Source of the DNA: Cymodocea nodosa
Taxonomy: Eukaryota; Streptophyta; Magnoliopsida; Alismatales; Cymodoceaceae
Assembly: GCA_036874045.1 (NCBI GenBank)
Contig: JAZBRI010000011.1
Span: 6,200,001-6,264,000 of the forward strand
DNA length: 64,000 bases
Direction of reading: 5' to 3'
A program made the translations under genes and the position numbers. Below are positions 11,038 through 22,026 of this stretch, one piece after another; positions within the stretch are counted from its first letter, which is position 1, and the number at the start of each line of letters is the position of its first letter. The notes beneath the pieces are model-generated. The model saw only the letters and a program-made list of their open reading frames with translations, was not told the origin of the DNA and did no database searches.

Positions 11038-11902
11038 TTAGCATATGTGAATTCTGTAATTCGAAAGGTCGCGATATTTCTAATTATTTGAAACTGAGAC
11101 GATTGCAGATGGTTAGATCACATGAACAACAAATGAATTATCTTCAATATAATAGAGCAGAGTATGAGAATCATATGGTTAACCCAACTAATGGTTAGGT
11201 TAGAATGTATAATATGTTGACAAAAGTTTGGGATAGGTATGATAGACTGGAGTGTAGTTTGGAGCAAAACATGGATCAACTGGAATAATTTATGTGTCAG
11301 CAACAAGAAGTCAACCAATTAAACTATAATGAAGCATATTCAGAATCTAAAATTGATATTATTTACAAAACTGAAAAAAACATAATGAAAATTGATCAAA
11401 AATTGAATGCAATGAGATTAATGATTTGGAAAGAAAACTAAAAGCATTGGACGAATATACAATGAAATTACAAGTTATGCAATAGGACAATGAAAATTAT
11501 AATGTTACAGATCTTCATAATTTGCAGGACATACAGACAAAAGAAAATACCAATGCAAGAGATGTTAAAGAGTGTAATTTAAGGCTAAAAACAGTTGAAG
11601 ATCAGAATCACGAAAATGATATACAAGAACATCAACCAATTAATGAAAATCTCAAAGATGTATGTATAACATTAAGATCTAGAACTGATATACCACTAAG
11701 AATTCAAAATGAAAATAATATGAAGGTGCATACGAACAAAAATCAAAATGATAATGAGAATATAATATTTGAAAATATAGAAATCAATGAAGAAAAATCT
11801 GAATCTGAAAAAGAGAATAAAAATGATCAAATAAATCAAATGAAAGAAAAAGAATCTTTTAAATCACAATTATTAGCACCCTATCCTGAAAGATTACAAT
11901 AA
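11038..11902 (+). pseudogene. gag: A1-a gag remainder (post-capsid region), broken
   Basis: Corresponds to 55080-55967 of A1-b. The zinc knuckle CEFCNSEGHNISDC of A1-b has decayed here to CEFCNSKGRDISNY, losing the His and last Cys. A stop-rich part follows, then an open stretch 11522-11902, very rich in Asn, Glu and Lys, with VCITLRSRTD, the counterpart of the V-T-L-R-S-G landmark of Athila Gag-Pol. No capsid domain lies between the primer site and the knuckle. After 11902 the sequence jumps into RT: about 1.15 kb present in A1-b (55942-57098), including the protease, is missing. Confidence 0.8.
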
Positions 11903-13111
11903 ACATTTATCCAATTTCTAATACCTCATGGGTTAGTCCAATCCATGTAGTTCCCAAGAAATTAGGATTAACAGTTATTAGGAATGAAAGTCAGGACTTG
12001 ATACCTATTAGAATTCAATCAGGTTGGAGAGTCTGTGTAGACTATAGAAAGCTAAATGTTGTGACTAGGAAAGATCATTTTCCCTTATCTTTTATAGATC
12101 AAATGCTAGAGAGATTAGCAGGGCAATAATATTTTTGTTTTCTAAACAGGTATTCAGGATATAACCAAGTTCCAATAGCATTAGAGGATCAAGAGAAAAC
12201 AACTTTCACTTGTCCTAATGGAACTTATGCTTTTAAGAGAATGCCATTCGGATTATGCAATGCACCAGCCACCTTTCAAAGGTGTGTGCAAGGCATATTC
12301 ACTAGAATGACTGAAGATTTTTTAGAAATATTTATGGATGATTTTACTGTTTATGGAACTTCATATGAAGTGTGTTTAAACAATTTAGACCGACTATTAA
12401 AACGCTGTGTGAAAAAAAGTCTGGTTCTAAATTGGGAAAAATGTCACTTCATGGTGAAACAAGGAATAGTCTTAGGGCATGTTGTTTCAAAGAAAGGGTT
12501 GGAAGTAGATAAAGCTAAAATAGAAGTAATTTCTAATCTACCAAAACCTAAATTAGTAAAAGACATTAGATCATTTCTAGGACATGCTGGATTTTATAAA
12601 AGATTTATTAAAGACTTTAGCAAAATAGCTAGACCTTTAACTAATCTATTAAAAGATGTCTCATTCAATTTTGATAAAAATTGCAAAGAAGCATTTTTCA
12701 TGCTTAATACTAGCTTAATTTCAACTCCTATAATACAAGCACTTGATTGGAGCCATCCATTTGAATTAATGTGCGATGCATCTGATTTTGCTGTAGGAGT
12801 AGTGTTGGGACAGAAGATAGAAAAATCTCCTAGAGTGATTCATTATGCGAGCAAAACTTTAAATGATGCTCAGGTTAATTATACAATTACTGAAAAAGAG
12901 TTGTTAGCTGTAGTATTTGCCTTAGAAAAGTTTAGATCATATCTAATTGGAGCTAAAGTGATAGTATACACGGATCATTCAGCTTTAAAACACCTAATAG
13001 CAAAGAAAGAGACCAAACCTAGATTGATCCAGTGGATATTATTATTACAAGAATTTGATCTAGAAATTAAAGATAAAAAAGGTTGTGAAAATGTAGTAGC
13101 AGATCATTTAT
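11903..13111 (+). pseudogene. pol: A1-a reverse transcriptase and RNase H (Gypsy/Athila), truncated
   Basis: Enters RT just before the landmark reading WRVCVDYRKLN at about 12025. Stops lie near 12128 (A1-b has GAA). The open part 12241-13131 shows [15 protein letters not shown], then the catalytic FMDD at 12331-12342, the connection domain, and RNase H with [30 protein letters not shown] and YTDHS. The N-terminal fingers and the protease are deleted. A solo LTR interrupts the RNase H end at 13111; the last codons before the LTR stop (LLSILF) come from the insertion. Confidence 0.9.
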
Positions 13112-14779
13112 TGTTGAGTATTTTGTTTTGATGATGTGTGCTGAATGAAAATAATCATATTTGCTTAATTACTATTGCTTGTGAAAAGAAATGAAAATCA
13201 TCAATTAATACAGAAAAAGCTTACTGATATAAATACTTGTCTGTATTGGATCTGAAATTATACTAAGTTAATAACTAGTCATTTCATTGCATTAATTTCT
13301 CATTTAACTAAACGTTAAGTTAACGTGTGTTTTTATTGAAAAGTATGATATGTTTTAAAGTTATATCTTCTATATCATGAACAGTGCACGTTTAGAAAAC
13401 TCGTTAAGTTAGAGTGTTATTTGTATAGAGGTCACATGAGAACTCGTTGAGTTAGAGGCTTAAAGGTTAAAATAGGTCACGTGAGAACTTGTTAAGTTAG
13501 TGAGTAAAAGAAGAGACGAACTCGTTAAGTTAGTATTATACACGTGGTGAAATTATAAGTTACGAATGCTATATTGTATCACATAAGGTGCACATGCTTA
13601 ACTCGTTAAGTTAGCATAACTAAACGCGTTGAGTTGCTATATTGAATACTAAGGCACGTTAACACGTTAGGTTAGCGTTATAAACTTAAGTTGTTATTTT
13701 TGCACGTGGTAAAATTCTTATTATAAAAACATTTGTTTATTGTTGAATCGGTGAGTTAAAGTTTTTCGGAGACTTACAACCGTAACTATCAAAAACTTAA
13801 ACTGTTTTCAATGAGTTAGCGTTTAACCTTTCGAAAGAAAGGTTAAGCTGGTTTGTTGAGTTATCCATAATACCATAGAGTTAGTTTGTTAAGTTAGCTA
13901 CAGTACTTGTCACGTGAAATGGCACATGAGGAACTCGTTAAGTTAGAAACGTTAAGTTAATATCTACTTGTGTTACTTATTTAGTTAACATTAAAGTAAC
14001 GACTACTTATTACACTAATGAAAAAAAATTTGGACAAGAAAGTTTATTTTGCAGGAAATTTTTCAGAGATCCAAGACTGATGATTAAAGAAAATTCAAAA
14101 TATAAACATGGGTCAGAACGTGTGTTTCGATGAAGGAAAAAGAAAAGACGTGGAGAAGTGGAAAACTAGTAGTGATTAAATGTGGAGGATATGCATGAAA
14201 TAAAGATACAGTATAAAAGGCATAGAGTTCTTGTTGGTCAAACCATCCTTGCACACAAAACGAAAAATCTTTTCAAGGATCAACCTATCCTTGCACACCA
14301 AAATCTTTTTAGGGATCAAAAACACCTCTTCGGGGAAAATCTCTTAGGTGGAAGAAAATTCAATGAAGCATAAAAAGGTAAGATTTACGTCATTAAAGAT
14401 TTGAAGTATCAGAAGAAAGCAAATTCAATGAAGCATAAAAAGACAAGATATTCTTCAGTGAAGAATTGCTGAAGAAGAAAGAAGAAGAAAGAAGAAGAAG
14501 AAGAAAGATCTCAAATAGGGAGAAATGTTTTAAATTCTGCAAATTAGTTTTCTCTGTTTGTAGTTATGAAATTGTATAGAAGAAACATGGTATCGATATA
14601 TAATTGCATCTACAATTTCTGAGGAGAATTGAATTGTATATTGTAATTGAAACCTTGAATAAAAATGATTTTATGAAAACAATGTCTTGACTTGTTTTTG
14701 AGTTTTAAAGTTTCAATTATATTCGAAAATATTGAAAAACACAATTCACCCCCCTCTTGTGTAGCCATACAATCCTACA
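13112..14779 (+). mobile_element. Solo LTR of an S2-type SIRE element
   Basis: A single LTR (1668 bp) starting TGTTGAGTATTTTG and ending CGATCCTACA-like (ATCCTACA), flanked by TTTAT at 13107-13111 and 14780-14784. It matches the S2 LTRs at 30558-32097 and 42014-43596. It contains a TATA box TATAAAAG (14212-14219) and the paired hairpins (14245-14316). No internal element sequence is present, so it arose by LTR-LTR recombination. Removing it restores the A1-a reading across RNase H, as seen in A1-b near 58290. Confidence 0.95.
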
Positions 14780-14784
14780 TTTAT

Positions 14785-16168
14785 CAAGATTACAAATAGA
14801 AAAATCAAATATTGAAATTAAGGATAATTTTCCTAATGAACAATTAATGACCATCAACACAATGCCTTGGTATGCAAACATAGTTAATTACTTAGTTACT
14901 GGTTTAACACCTAACGATTGGAATAGACAGGATAAGAAATTATTCTTTTCAAGAGTAAAATATTACTATTGGGAAGAGCCATACTTATTTAAGAAATGTC
15001 CTAATCTAGTTTTAAGGAGGTGTGTTCCAGAAATTGAATATCAGAGCATATTGTCTTTCTACCATGACCAAGCATGTGGAGGGCATTTTGGTTCAAGGAA
15101 AACTACTGCTAAAATTCTACAATGTGGATTTTATTGGCCAACACTAATCAAAGATGCTCATAAATATTGCTTAAGTTGTTTAAGATGTCAACAAATAGGA
15201 AAAATATCAAAGAGGAATATGTTGCCTCTTAATCCTATTGTTGAAGTTGAAATCTTTGATGTGTGGGGAATAGATTTTATGGGTCCATTTCCTATGTCTA
15301 ATCAATTTAATTATATATTGTTGGGGGTGGATTATGTATCTAAATGGATAGAAGCTATTTCCAAAAAAACTAATGACAACAAAGTAGTAATAGATTTTAT
15401 AAGAACTAATATAATTGCTAGATTTGGAATACCTAAAGCTATTATCAGTGATAGAGGAACTCATTTCTATAATAGAAGTTTTGAAGCCTTAATGAAGAAA
15501 TATGGAGTAAACCACAAAATTGCAACATCATATCATCCGCAAACAAGTGGATAAGTAGAAAGTGCCAACAAACAAATTAAGTTAATCTTAGAAAAAGTAG
15601 AAATCCTACTAGAACAGATTGGGCAAATAGTTTGATAGATGCACTTTGGGCTTATAGAACTGCTTATAAGACAAGCTTAGGTATGTCACCTTTTAGGCTA
15701 GTATATGGAAAAAGTTGTCATTTACCAATTGAAATTGAACATAAAGCTTATTAGGTATTAAAAACTCTGAACACTAATTTAAATCAAACTGCTGAAAATA
15801 GAAAAATACAATTGATTGAATTAGAAGAATTTAGGAATGAAGCTTATTCAAAAACTGTAAGAGAAAAAGAGAAAATGAAGTTCTAGCATGACAGGAAAAT
15901 TATTCCAAAAACCTTTGAAATAGGACAAGAAGTATATCTTTACATGACTAGACTTCATAACCATCTAGGAAAATTAAGATCTAGATGGGCAGGACCTTAC
16001 ATAGTTCGAAATATTTATCCCTATGGAGCTATTGAGATTGAAAATCCTAAAAATCAAAATATATTTAAAGTAAATGGACAAAGACTTAAACCTATTTTGA
16101 AAATACCAAAAATTTCTTTTGGAATTACAGAAGAAGTAAGAGTATATGACTACTCGAGCTTTACTTAG
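14785..16168 (+). pseudogene. pol: A1-a RNase H end and integrase (Gypsy/Athila), broken
   Basis: The open stretch 14757-15554 (its first codons lie in the LTR) contains the integrase zinc region YHDQACGGHF and CLSCLRC, then WGIDFMGPFP, SDRGTHF and YHPQTSG. The codon after YHPQTSG has become TAA (15553), before the Glu-bearing VESANK. A frameshift lies near 15600. The C-terminal part 15944-16168 reads RLHNHLGKLRSRWAGPYIV, then FKVNGQRLKP, and ends VYDYSSFT with a stop. Confidence 0.9.
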
Positions 16169-16818
16169 TAAGAATTCATTATTTTAATATAAAAAATAAA
16201 AAAAAATATCGTTGCGGTTCAACCGACAGAATCCATCGGTCTAACTGAAACACAAAAATATAAAATATATATTATATTTAGTTAAGTGTCTGTGTTACCG
16301 AAGCATAATATCGGTTCAACCGATAGAAAAAAGAAAATATATGTAATTTAGGTTCAACCAAGGAATATAACGGTTTGACTGAAAAATTTTAAAGTGTGGA
16401 AAAAGTAAGATTGACTAGACCGAAAATTCTTTGGTTTTGACTGAAGAAAAAAAAAAAAAATTTAAATTATGATTATAAGTATTTTTATTAGATATAACTT
16501 TACGAGAAGTCCATTGAGTTACGCTTAACTCAACGAACTTACTTTGTTGAGTCTAGAATTAGTTAGTGAACTTACCCCGTTGAGTTAACTTTAACTCAAT
16601 GGAGTACTGTAGTTAAGTCTACGTACTAAGTCCATGGAGTTAACCATAACTCCATGAATGAGAGAGCGAGAGTTTTGTGTGGAAAATGACCAGATTACCC
16701 ACCTAAACTTAGGACTTATTTATACTAAACCTAGGGTTTGAGGGCATTATCCGCAAAATCATTTAGAACTTAGAATAGTAGAGATCAGAGTGATTCTGTT
16801 CCGCTGTGTAACTCCACA
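16169..16818 (+). promoter_or_regulatory. A1-a spacer with hairpin cluster and TATA-like box upstream of accessory ORF
   Basis: Non-coding spacer in two parts. The first (about 16205-16445) has repeated CGGTTCAACCG-type inverted repeats, including the near-perfect palindrome ATCGGTTCAACCGAT at 16310-16324. The second has three hairpins: TTGAGTTA-cgct-TAACTCAA (16514-16533), TTGAGTTAA-ct-TTAACTCAA (16580-16599) and ATGGAGTTA-acca-TAACTCCAT (16634-16655). A CTTATTTATACTAAAC TATA-like stretch follows at about 16710-16728 and the accessory ATG is at 16819. An internal promoter for the accessory ORF is inferred. Confidence 0.55.
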
Positions 16819-16990
16819 ATGAGGAAGATGACACCAAAGTTCTAGGAAAAGGCAGTAGATACGTCAGAATTTCTGAAAGATACAGAGGAATGGCACACAA
16901 GGCAGAAAATCAAGAATACGATGAGGGAAAAAGAGTTATAGAAGGTAGAATTTGACCTTTTCTATGGGAGAAAAGAGTTAGTAGATTTGG
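16819..16990 (+). pseudogene. A1-a accessory ORF, first piece
   Basis: Starts at ATG 16819 (MRKMTPKF, then a stop), with TSEFLKDTEEWHTRQKIK following in frame. It parallels A1-c from 1136 downward. S1 interrupts it at 16990 with TTTGG duplicated. The reading resumes at 28647 after S1 (about GIQIP in A1-c, GYTNP here). Confidence 0.75.
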
Positions 16991-18191
16991 TGTAGGATCG
17001 TCTATATCACAAGAGTGGAGGTGAATTGTGTCTTTAGTAATTAAATACTAGCGGATAAAACAAGAGCACAAAACACTAGTAAATGAAATTCTATTCTTTT
17101 ATTTCAAGACAGAATTTACAATATATTTTCAGCTCAATTCCCTTCTTGATAGTTTTGATACAGAAATGTTCGATATACAATTCGAATATAACAATAAAGC
17201 TCTTATTGAAAACTAATTTCAAATTGTATAAAACCTAATCTTTCTTTGTCTTTGCTCAGCTTCTGTATCTCTTCTTCTCTAGTTATCGAATTTCTAGACT
17301 TCTTACGTTTGCAGCTCCTTTTCTGAAATTGCTTGGAATTTCAAACTTCTTCTGATGTTGGAGAATTTTTCAGAATATGAATATTCAAACTTAACTTTTT
17401 AGTTAGGGATTCGGTTGAATATTCAGACTTGGTTTTCGAGATTTGGATCCTTTGTTGTAATGTAGCTCGTACTCTCTATTTGTAGTCGAACTCTGTTGTC
17501 TTTCACGTTCAGCATGTTCATCCCTTAATCCACAATCCATAATCCACATACTAATTTTCTCTTTAATCCAAATTACTTTCTATTTGAATTTCCACGATCT
17601 CCACTTCGTAGATTCACCAAAACTTTATCTTCCTGGAGTCTTGTAGAATATCTTCTAAGTCTTCGATTTAGTCGAACAGTTATCCTTTAAGTCTTGTAAA
17701 AACTCAAACACTTATCATTTAACTCTTCGAGTTTTTGCACCTGCAAAACACGTGACTAAACAAAGAAACTTATCTATTCGTTAGTCCTTTTATAAAACTC
17801 AAACAGTTATCTATCCATGTGTATAAAAACTTGAACAATTATCTAACTATTCAATTTTTATTATCAAACGCACATGGAAAACACGTGACAACTTAAAACA
17901 TTAAAAACACACATGTAGATAACCTTAACTATACGAGTTTTTAACATAAAGTATTCGACAAAAATGAAACGTTAACTATCTGAAAGTTTAACTATCCGAA
18001 ACGTTAACAATCCGAAAGTTTAACTATTGCAAATCTAACTCTTTGGAAATCTTTAATTTATCCGACATAAAAATGAAACTTTCTGATAATCTGTTAACTA
18101 TTATACTTAGAGAAATATACTTAGAGAATATTATGTAGACTTATTTAAATACGTTAATAAAGCATATATCATCAAAATTAAATTCCTAACA
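16991..18191 (-). repeat. S1 3' LTR (about 1.2 kb)
   Basis: Direct repeat of 27460-28641, about 19 bp longer. On the plus strand it begins TGTAGGATCG and ends CCTAACA. On its own strand it ends in CCCCTC-like TTGTGATATAGACGATCCTACA sequence (split here), resembling the S2 LTR end. It carries ACACGTGAC sites and repeated AACTATCCGAAA and AGTTATC units. Confidence 0.93.
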
Positions 18192-18255
18192 ATCTCCCCC
18201 TTTTTGATGATGTCAAAACCTAATAAGTCACATAATTTATATCTCCCCCTTTTTG
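18192..18255 (-). other. S1 polypurine tract and second upstream copy
   Basis: On the minus strand CATCAAAAAGGGGGAGAT (18192-18209) directly precedes the 3' LTR and is the plus-strand primer. A second tract, CCAAAAAGGGGGAGAT, lies at 18241-18256, about 35 bp further upstream. S2 has the same doubling. Multiple polypurine tracts are, as I recall, a known sirevirus trait. Confidence 0.85.
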
Positions 18256-18521
18256 GCATTATAAAAAAGTAAACTAGTTTCTCTCCCTTTAGGAAGTTAA
18301 GCAAGTTAAATGTAAGGAAGGAAATCTTACTAAGTATATATTAATCAAAATGATAGTTTCAAACATACATAGGATTTATGGATTAAGCATAAACTGTTTA
18401 ATATCATAAACTGTGAAAAATAATCACGTAACATTAAAATTAGTAAACAGTTTACATAATAGTTTTGGTTACAAATTACAAAAAAAATAAAAATAAATCA
18501 TGTAATACATAATTTCTATAA

Positions 18522-21091
18522 TCACAAGCCTCTTTGTCTTCGAAAAATATCAATCAAAGTATCTGAAATTTTCTTTGCAATTTCTGAACTAACTCTGTTT
18601 ATCTGATCAAGTAATGCTTGATCTAAATCATTTTGAGAAACTTGTGATGGTTGCTGTAAAAATTTAGTATGTATGTCTATATCTATACCTGCATGTATAC
18701 CTTGTTGTATATCTGTATGTTGCTGTGTTTCTGTAAATTGTGTGGATTGTTGTTGTTGTGGCTGTGATAGTGTTTGTCAATCCTGTTGTTGTTGTTGTTT
18801 GAGGACAGGTGTATCTGCTACCAGGTATTTTTGGAGTTTCTTTGCAGAGAAAGATCTTGACTTTAATCTTTTCTGTGGCCAAGGTGTAATATCTATTTGA
18901 CTTGCCACAATTCTCAAAATCATATCACCATAAAATAATTTACTCTGCAAATGTGAGAAATGAGAAACAAAAATATCATACCAGTTCACCTGTATATGGT
19001 TTATTAATGCATATGTAGCATAAAGACAACATTTGCCAACTTCTGCCCCATGACCAAACCTTTGAAACAATGTAGCATGCAATATTTTTGCAATAAAACG
19101 TGCTTGGCCATTTAAGTCATTTAGTAATCTCAATGGTTTGTTGGTAATTGGATCTTTGGCTAAAGTTGTAATATCCCATCCCAATCGATAAACCTGTTTT
19201 CTTTTTGATAATTTAACTCCTTCATTTTTCAGACCAAGTACCTGATAAAGTAAATCTAGAGTTAAATAGATGTCATTGTCTTGTATATTAGAAACATGAA
19301 TACCTTCTTCCACTATTAAGTTTGAGTAAAAATAATTGATAAGTTCGGGTATAGCAAGATGGCCTAGCTATTGTGGAAGTAGAGTCAACAAGCCTTGAAA
19401 TTCAAACAGTTCTCGTATGTGTGCCATCCCTTCAAACTTAACTGGTCTTGAATATAAAACTGTAAAAGTTTTATATGTCTGAAATTTGTTATAACAGGAA
19501 CTATTTCTGAACCATAATAGTGTATTTTCATCTAAACTCTATTCAGGATTAAGTATTTTCCTGTCATGATGTTCTGATCTAGGACTTGTTTCAATATTAT
19601 CAGCAGCATCTATATTTTCAGATCTTTCAGAACTGGTGGAATTTCCATCAAAACTAGTATAAATGTCTGAAATATCTATTATTGTCGTATCAATAATCTG
19701 CTAAAATTCTACTGTTTGTTCTTCTAGAAACATTTCAGTAACAACAGTCTTTGTAACAATCTCTATATCAGCAGCATGTATATCTATATTTGATCTATTT
19801 AACTGTCTCTGTATGAAAGAATGTTCTATATCTGTCTATGGAATAGAATCATCCTGTATTTCTGAAATTTGTATATGTGAGACATTTGTAGTATCATATT
19901 CTATTTGTAACTGTGTATATTGTTGATTATATACATTTATCAACAAGTATACTATATACTATAATAGACATAACCATATATATAAAGTGTAGTATAAGCA
20001 ACTGTACCAAAATTCAAAAGTCTTTGTTCGAGATACAGTAAGAGAAAGAATATCTGTACATTCCTCTTCAAATAAAATATCTTCAAAATTCATAAACTCA
20101 ATGTCTATGTTATCAAAAATATCATCAAATTGGATATCATCTGTATATGTATCATCAAAATTTCCTACATTCTCTTTTTCTGTAGGAAAAGAATGTGTGC
20201 TTGTAGCATTGTGTGAAAAACCGTCAATTGTCTTAAAAGATACATTATGCACTAGTGTGACACAATACCTTAGAGTATATGCTTGTAAGGCAATATTTGT
20301 CACATCTGCTGGGATTCCTGATAAAAATGTTTGTCCAGCTTCTGCAATGGAGCATAGTTTTCCATTTTTCACTGATTCTTCTTTTTGCTGCAATATTCCT
20401 TGTACACCAGTAGTTAGTCTAAAATATTCAATTGTCTTTTAATTTTTCTGACTATATGTCTGTAGTGTTTTAGGTTGTGCAAGAGGTTCTAAAATTGTCT
20501 TAATTTCTCCTATTAAAGGCACCTAGGGTCTTGATGGTCCTTCACCATGATGCCTAGGTGGTAATAATAGAATATAGAGTTTTAAACTCTCACCTCTGCC
20601 ATTTTGAGTTGATAGACTCTTTGTCCTTCACTTCGAAGGCCCATTTTGCTAATGGTAGTTTTCTATTCATCTATATACTATTTAATATCATCTAAAACAG
20701 CTTGGGGAAAATAATGTTGGGAATACAAGGATTGTAATTCCCTATTTGCATTTTCGATCATTGGTCCCCACTTCTTTCCATAATAAGTGATAGACTGTAC
20801 CGATGTCTCTAGTACATGTCCAGAACTTACAACCGCAGGGTTAGGTTGTAAATTTCTTTTCCATAAATGCAATGCGGAAAGTTCAGTCTATTTTAGTCTA
20901 AACTGTGTTTCAGCATAATTTTGAATAAATTTCCAACAGAAATTTTTCTCATCTTGAACAGCTTTTCTTATTTCGTGTAGTATTTCATTTGAAAAAGTGT
21001 ACCTGGAGTAGATATCATTGATTTCACTTTGTATTTTTTGAATATGTAGCTCTCTTTTCTGCACTTTTGTCATTCTACCACGTCCTGACAT
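18522..21091 (-). pseudogene. S1 accessory ORF (putative plant transposon protein type), broken
   Basis: Read from ATG 21091: a basic start MSGRGRMTKVQKRELHIQ, a helical N-terminal part (20678-21091 with one stop), an acidic Asp/Glu/Thr-rich middle, and then the recognisable domain from about 19470 to 18800. Landmarks are RELFEFQGLLTLLPQ, LINYFYSNL, VLGLKNEGV, LNGQARFIAKIL, FQRFGHGAE and SKLFYGDMI. The tail is Gln/Thr-rich and ends with a predicted helix, DQALLDQINRVSSEIAKK, with the stop at 18522-18524. Stops occur at about 20888, 20675, 19955, 19690 and 19370. I recognise the domain as the one catalogued in plants as a putative plant transposon protein; its function is unknown. No signal peptide or membrane helix is seen, so I do not call it env-like. 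Confidence 0.78.
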
Positions 21092-22026
21092 TGTTGATTA
21101 ATCTTCGGTTTGCACTATAGAACTTAGTGGAAGTAAAGATTGTGAAGCTAGGGTTTTACCAAGGTAGAAACATGAAAGGTTGTTAGTAAAACATTTATAA
21201 CTCTTCGAGTGTAGAAATGGATAAACAGATTCAATCATTGAAATCATAAATATAAGATCCGTTACTGATAAATAACTCGAGTGCTTGCAATAACTGTACA
21301 AGTTTTACAACCAACAATTGTAGAATACTTATCGTAACAGTTCATATAAAAAAAATAACTTCAGGCTAAGTGAAAAGTGAGAAAACTCAAAGACTTATGA
21401 TAACTTTTTGAGTTTCTCAAAGGAATAGGTGTGAAAAGTCGAAGAGTTAAACATAACTATTCGAGTTTTCAACTGAGACAATATAAAATAGTGAAATTCA
21501 GCACGTGCACAATTTTAACTTAAGGTGTTCAGAAAGTTTTGGAGACTTATAAACCTAACTATCTGATGCTCAGGTACATTTCGGAGAGTTACAGATAACC
21601 TTCTAAAAGATAACTTAAGTCAATCTTCCAGATCACGACACGTGTACTTAAGCAGTTTTATAATAAAGAGATGTTTCGGACAATTACAAATCTAACTTTC
21701 CAATGCCCAAACTCATTTCGGAGAGTTACAAATAACTTACTGAAAATTCACTTAAGTCATACATTATGGTTTCGACACGTGTACTACAGGAAATAATAAA
21801 ATAGTCTATTGAACGTTTTAAAACACAATTGTCCGATACTTGCAATATAACTTGCCAAAACATTACAGAATTCGGATACTTAAGAAGTAAAACACCTGCA
21901 AGTCACCGACAGTTCAGAAATGTACTTAATTAAAGTGTATTTCTTGAAATTTCTGCAGATTCTTTCATGAAAACATATAATAGTTCATAAGAGATGAATT
22001 ATTATACGAGAAATTGCTCCCCCTAC
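21092..22026 (-). promoter_or_regulatory. S1 region upstream of accessory ORF, homologous to Athila A1 LTR U3
   Basis: On the minus strand, 21990 down to about 21500 matches the A1 LTR at 52955-53460 and 8955-9290. Shared pieces in the same order include ATGAAAGAATCT, GAACTGTCGGT followed by TTGCAGG, CTTAAGTATCCGAATT, ACACGTGTC, CATGACTTAAGTG-like sequence and repeated TCTCCGAAATG. After it come hairpin-prone GAGAAACTCAAA / TTTGAGTTTTCTC repeats (about 21380-21425) and a TTATATTTATG TATA-like stretch (about 21243-21256), about 150 bp before the ATG. At 22017-22026 the minus strand has GTAGGGGGAG, which resembles a polypurine tract. Confidence 0.6.

Noticed and set aside
14470..14508. GAA-rich run as a functional repeat array
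   Set aside because: A simple purine-rich microsatellite within the S2-type solo LTR, also present in shorter form in the S2 LTRs. No array structure beyond that.
18522..21091. Calling the SIRE accessory ORF an envelope gene
   Set aside because: Position fits, but no signal peptide, membrane helix or glycoprotein pattern can be read, and the domain matches the Athila accessory ORF instead.
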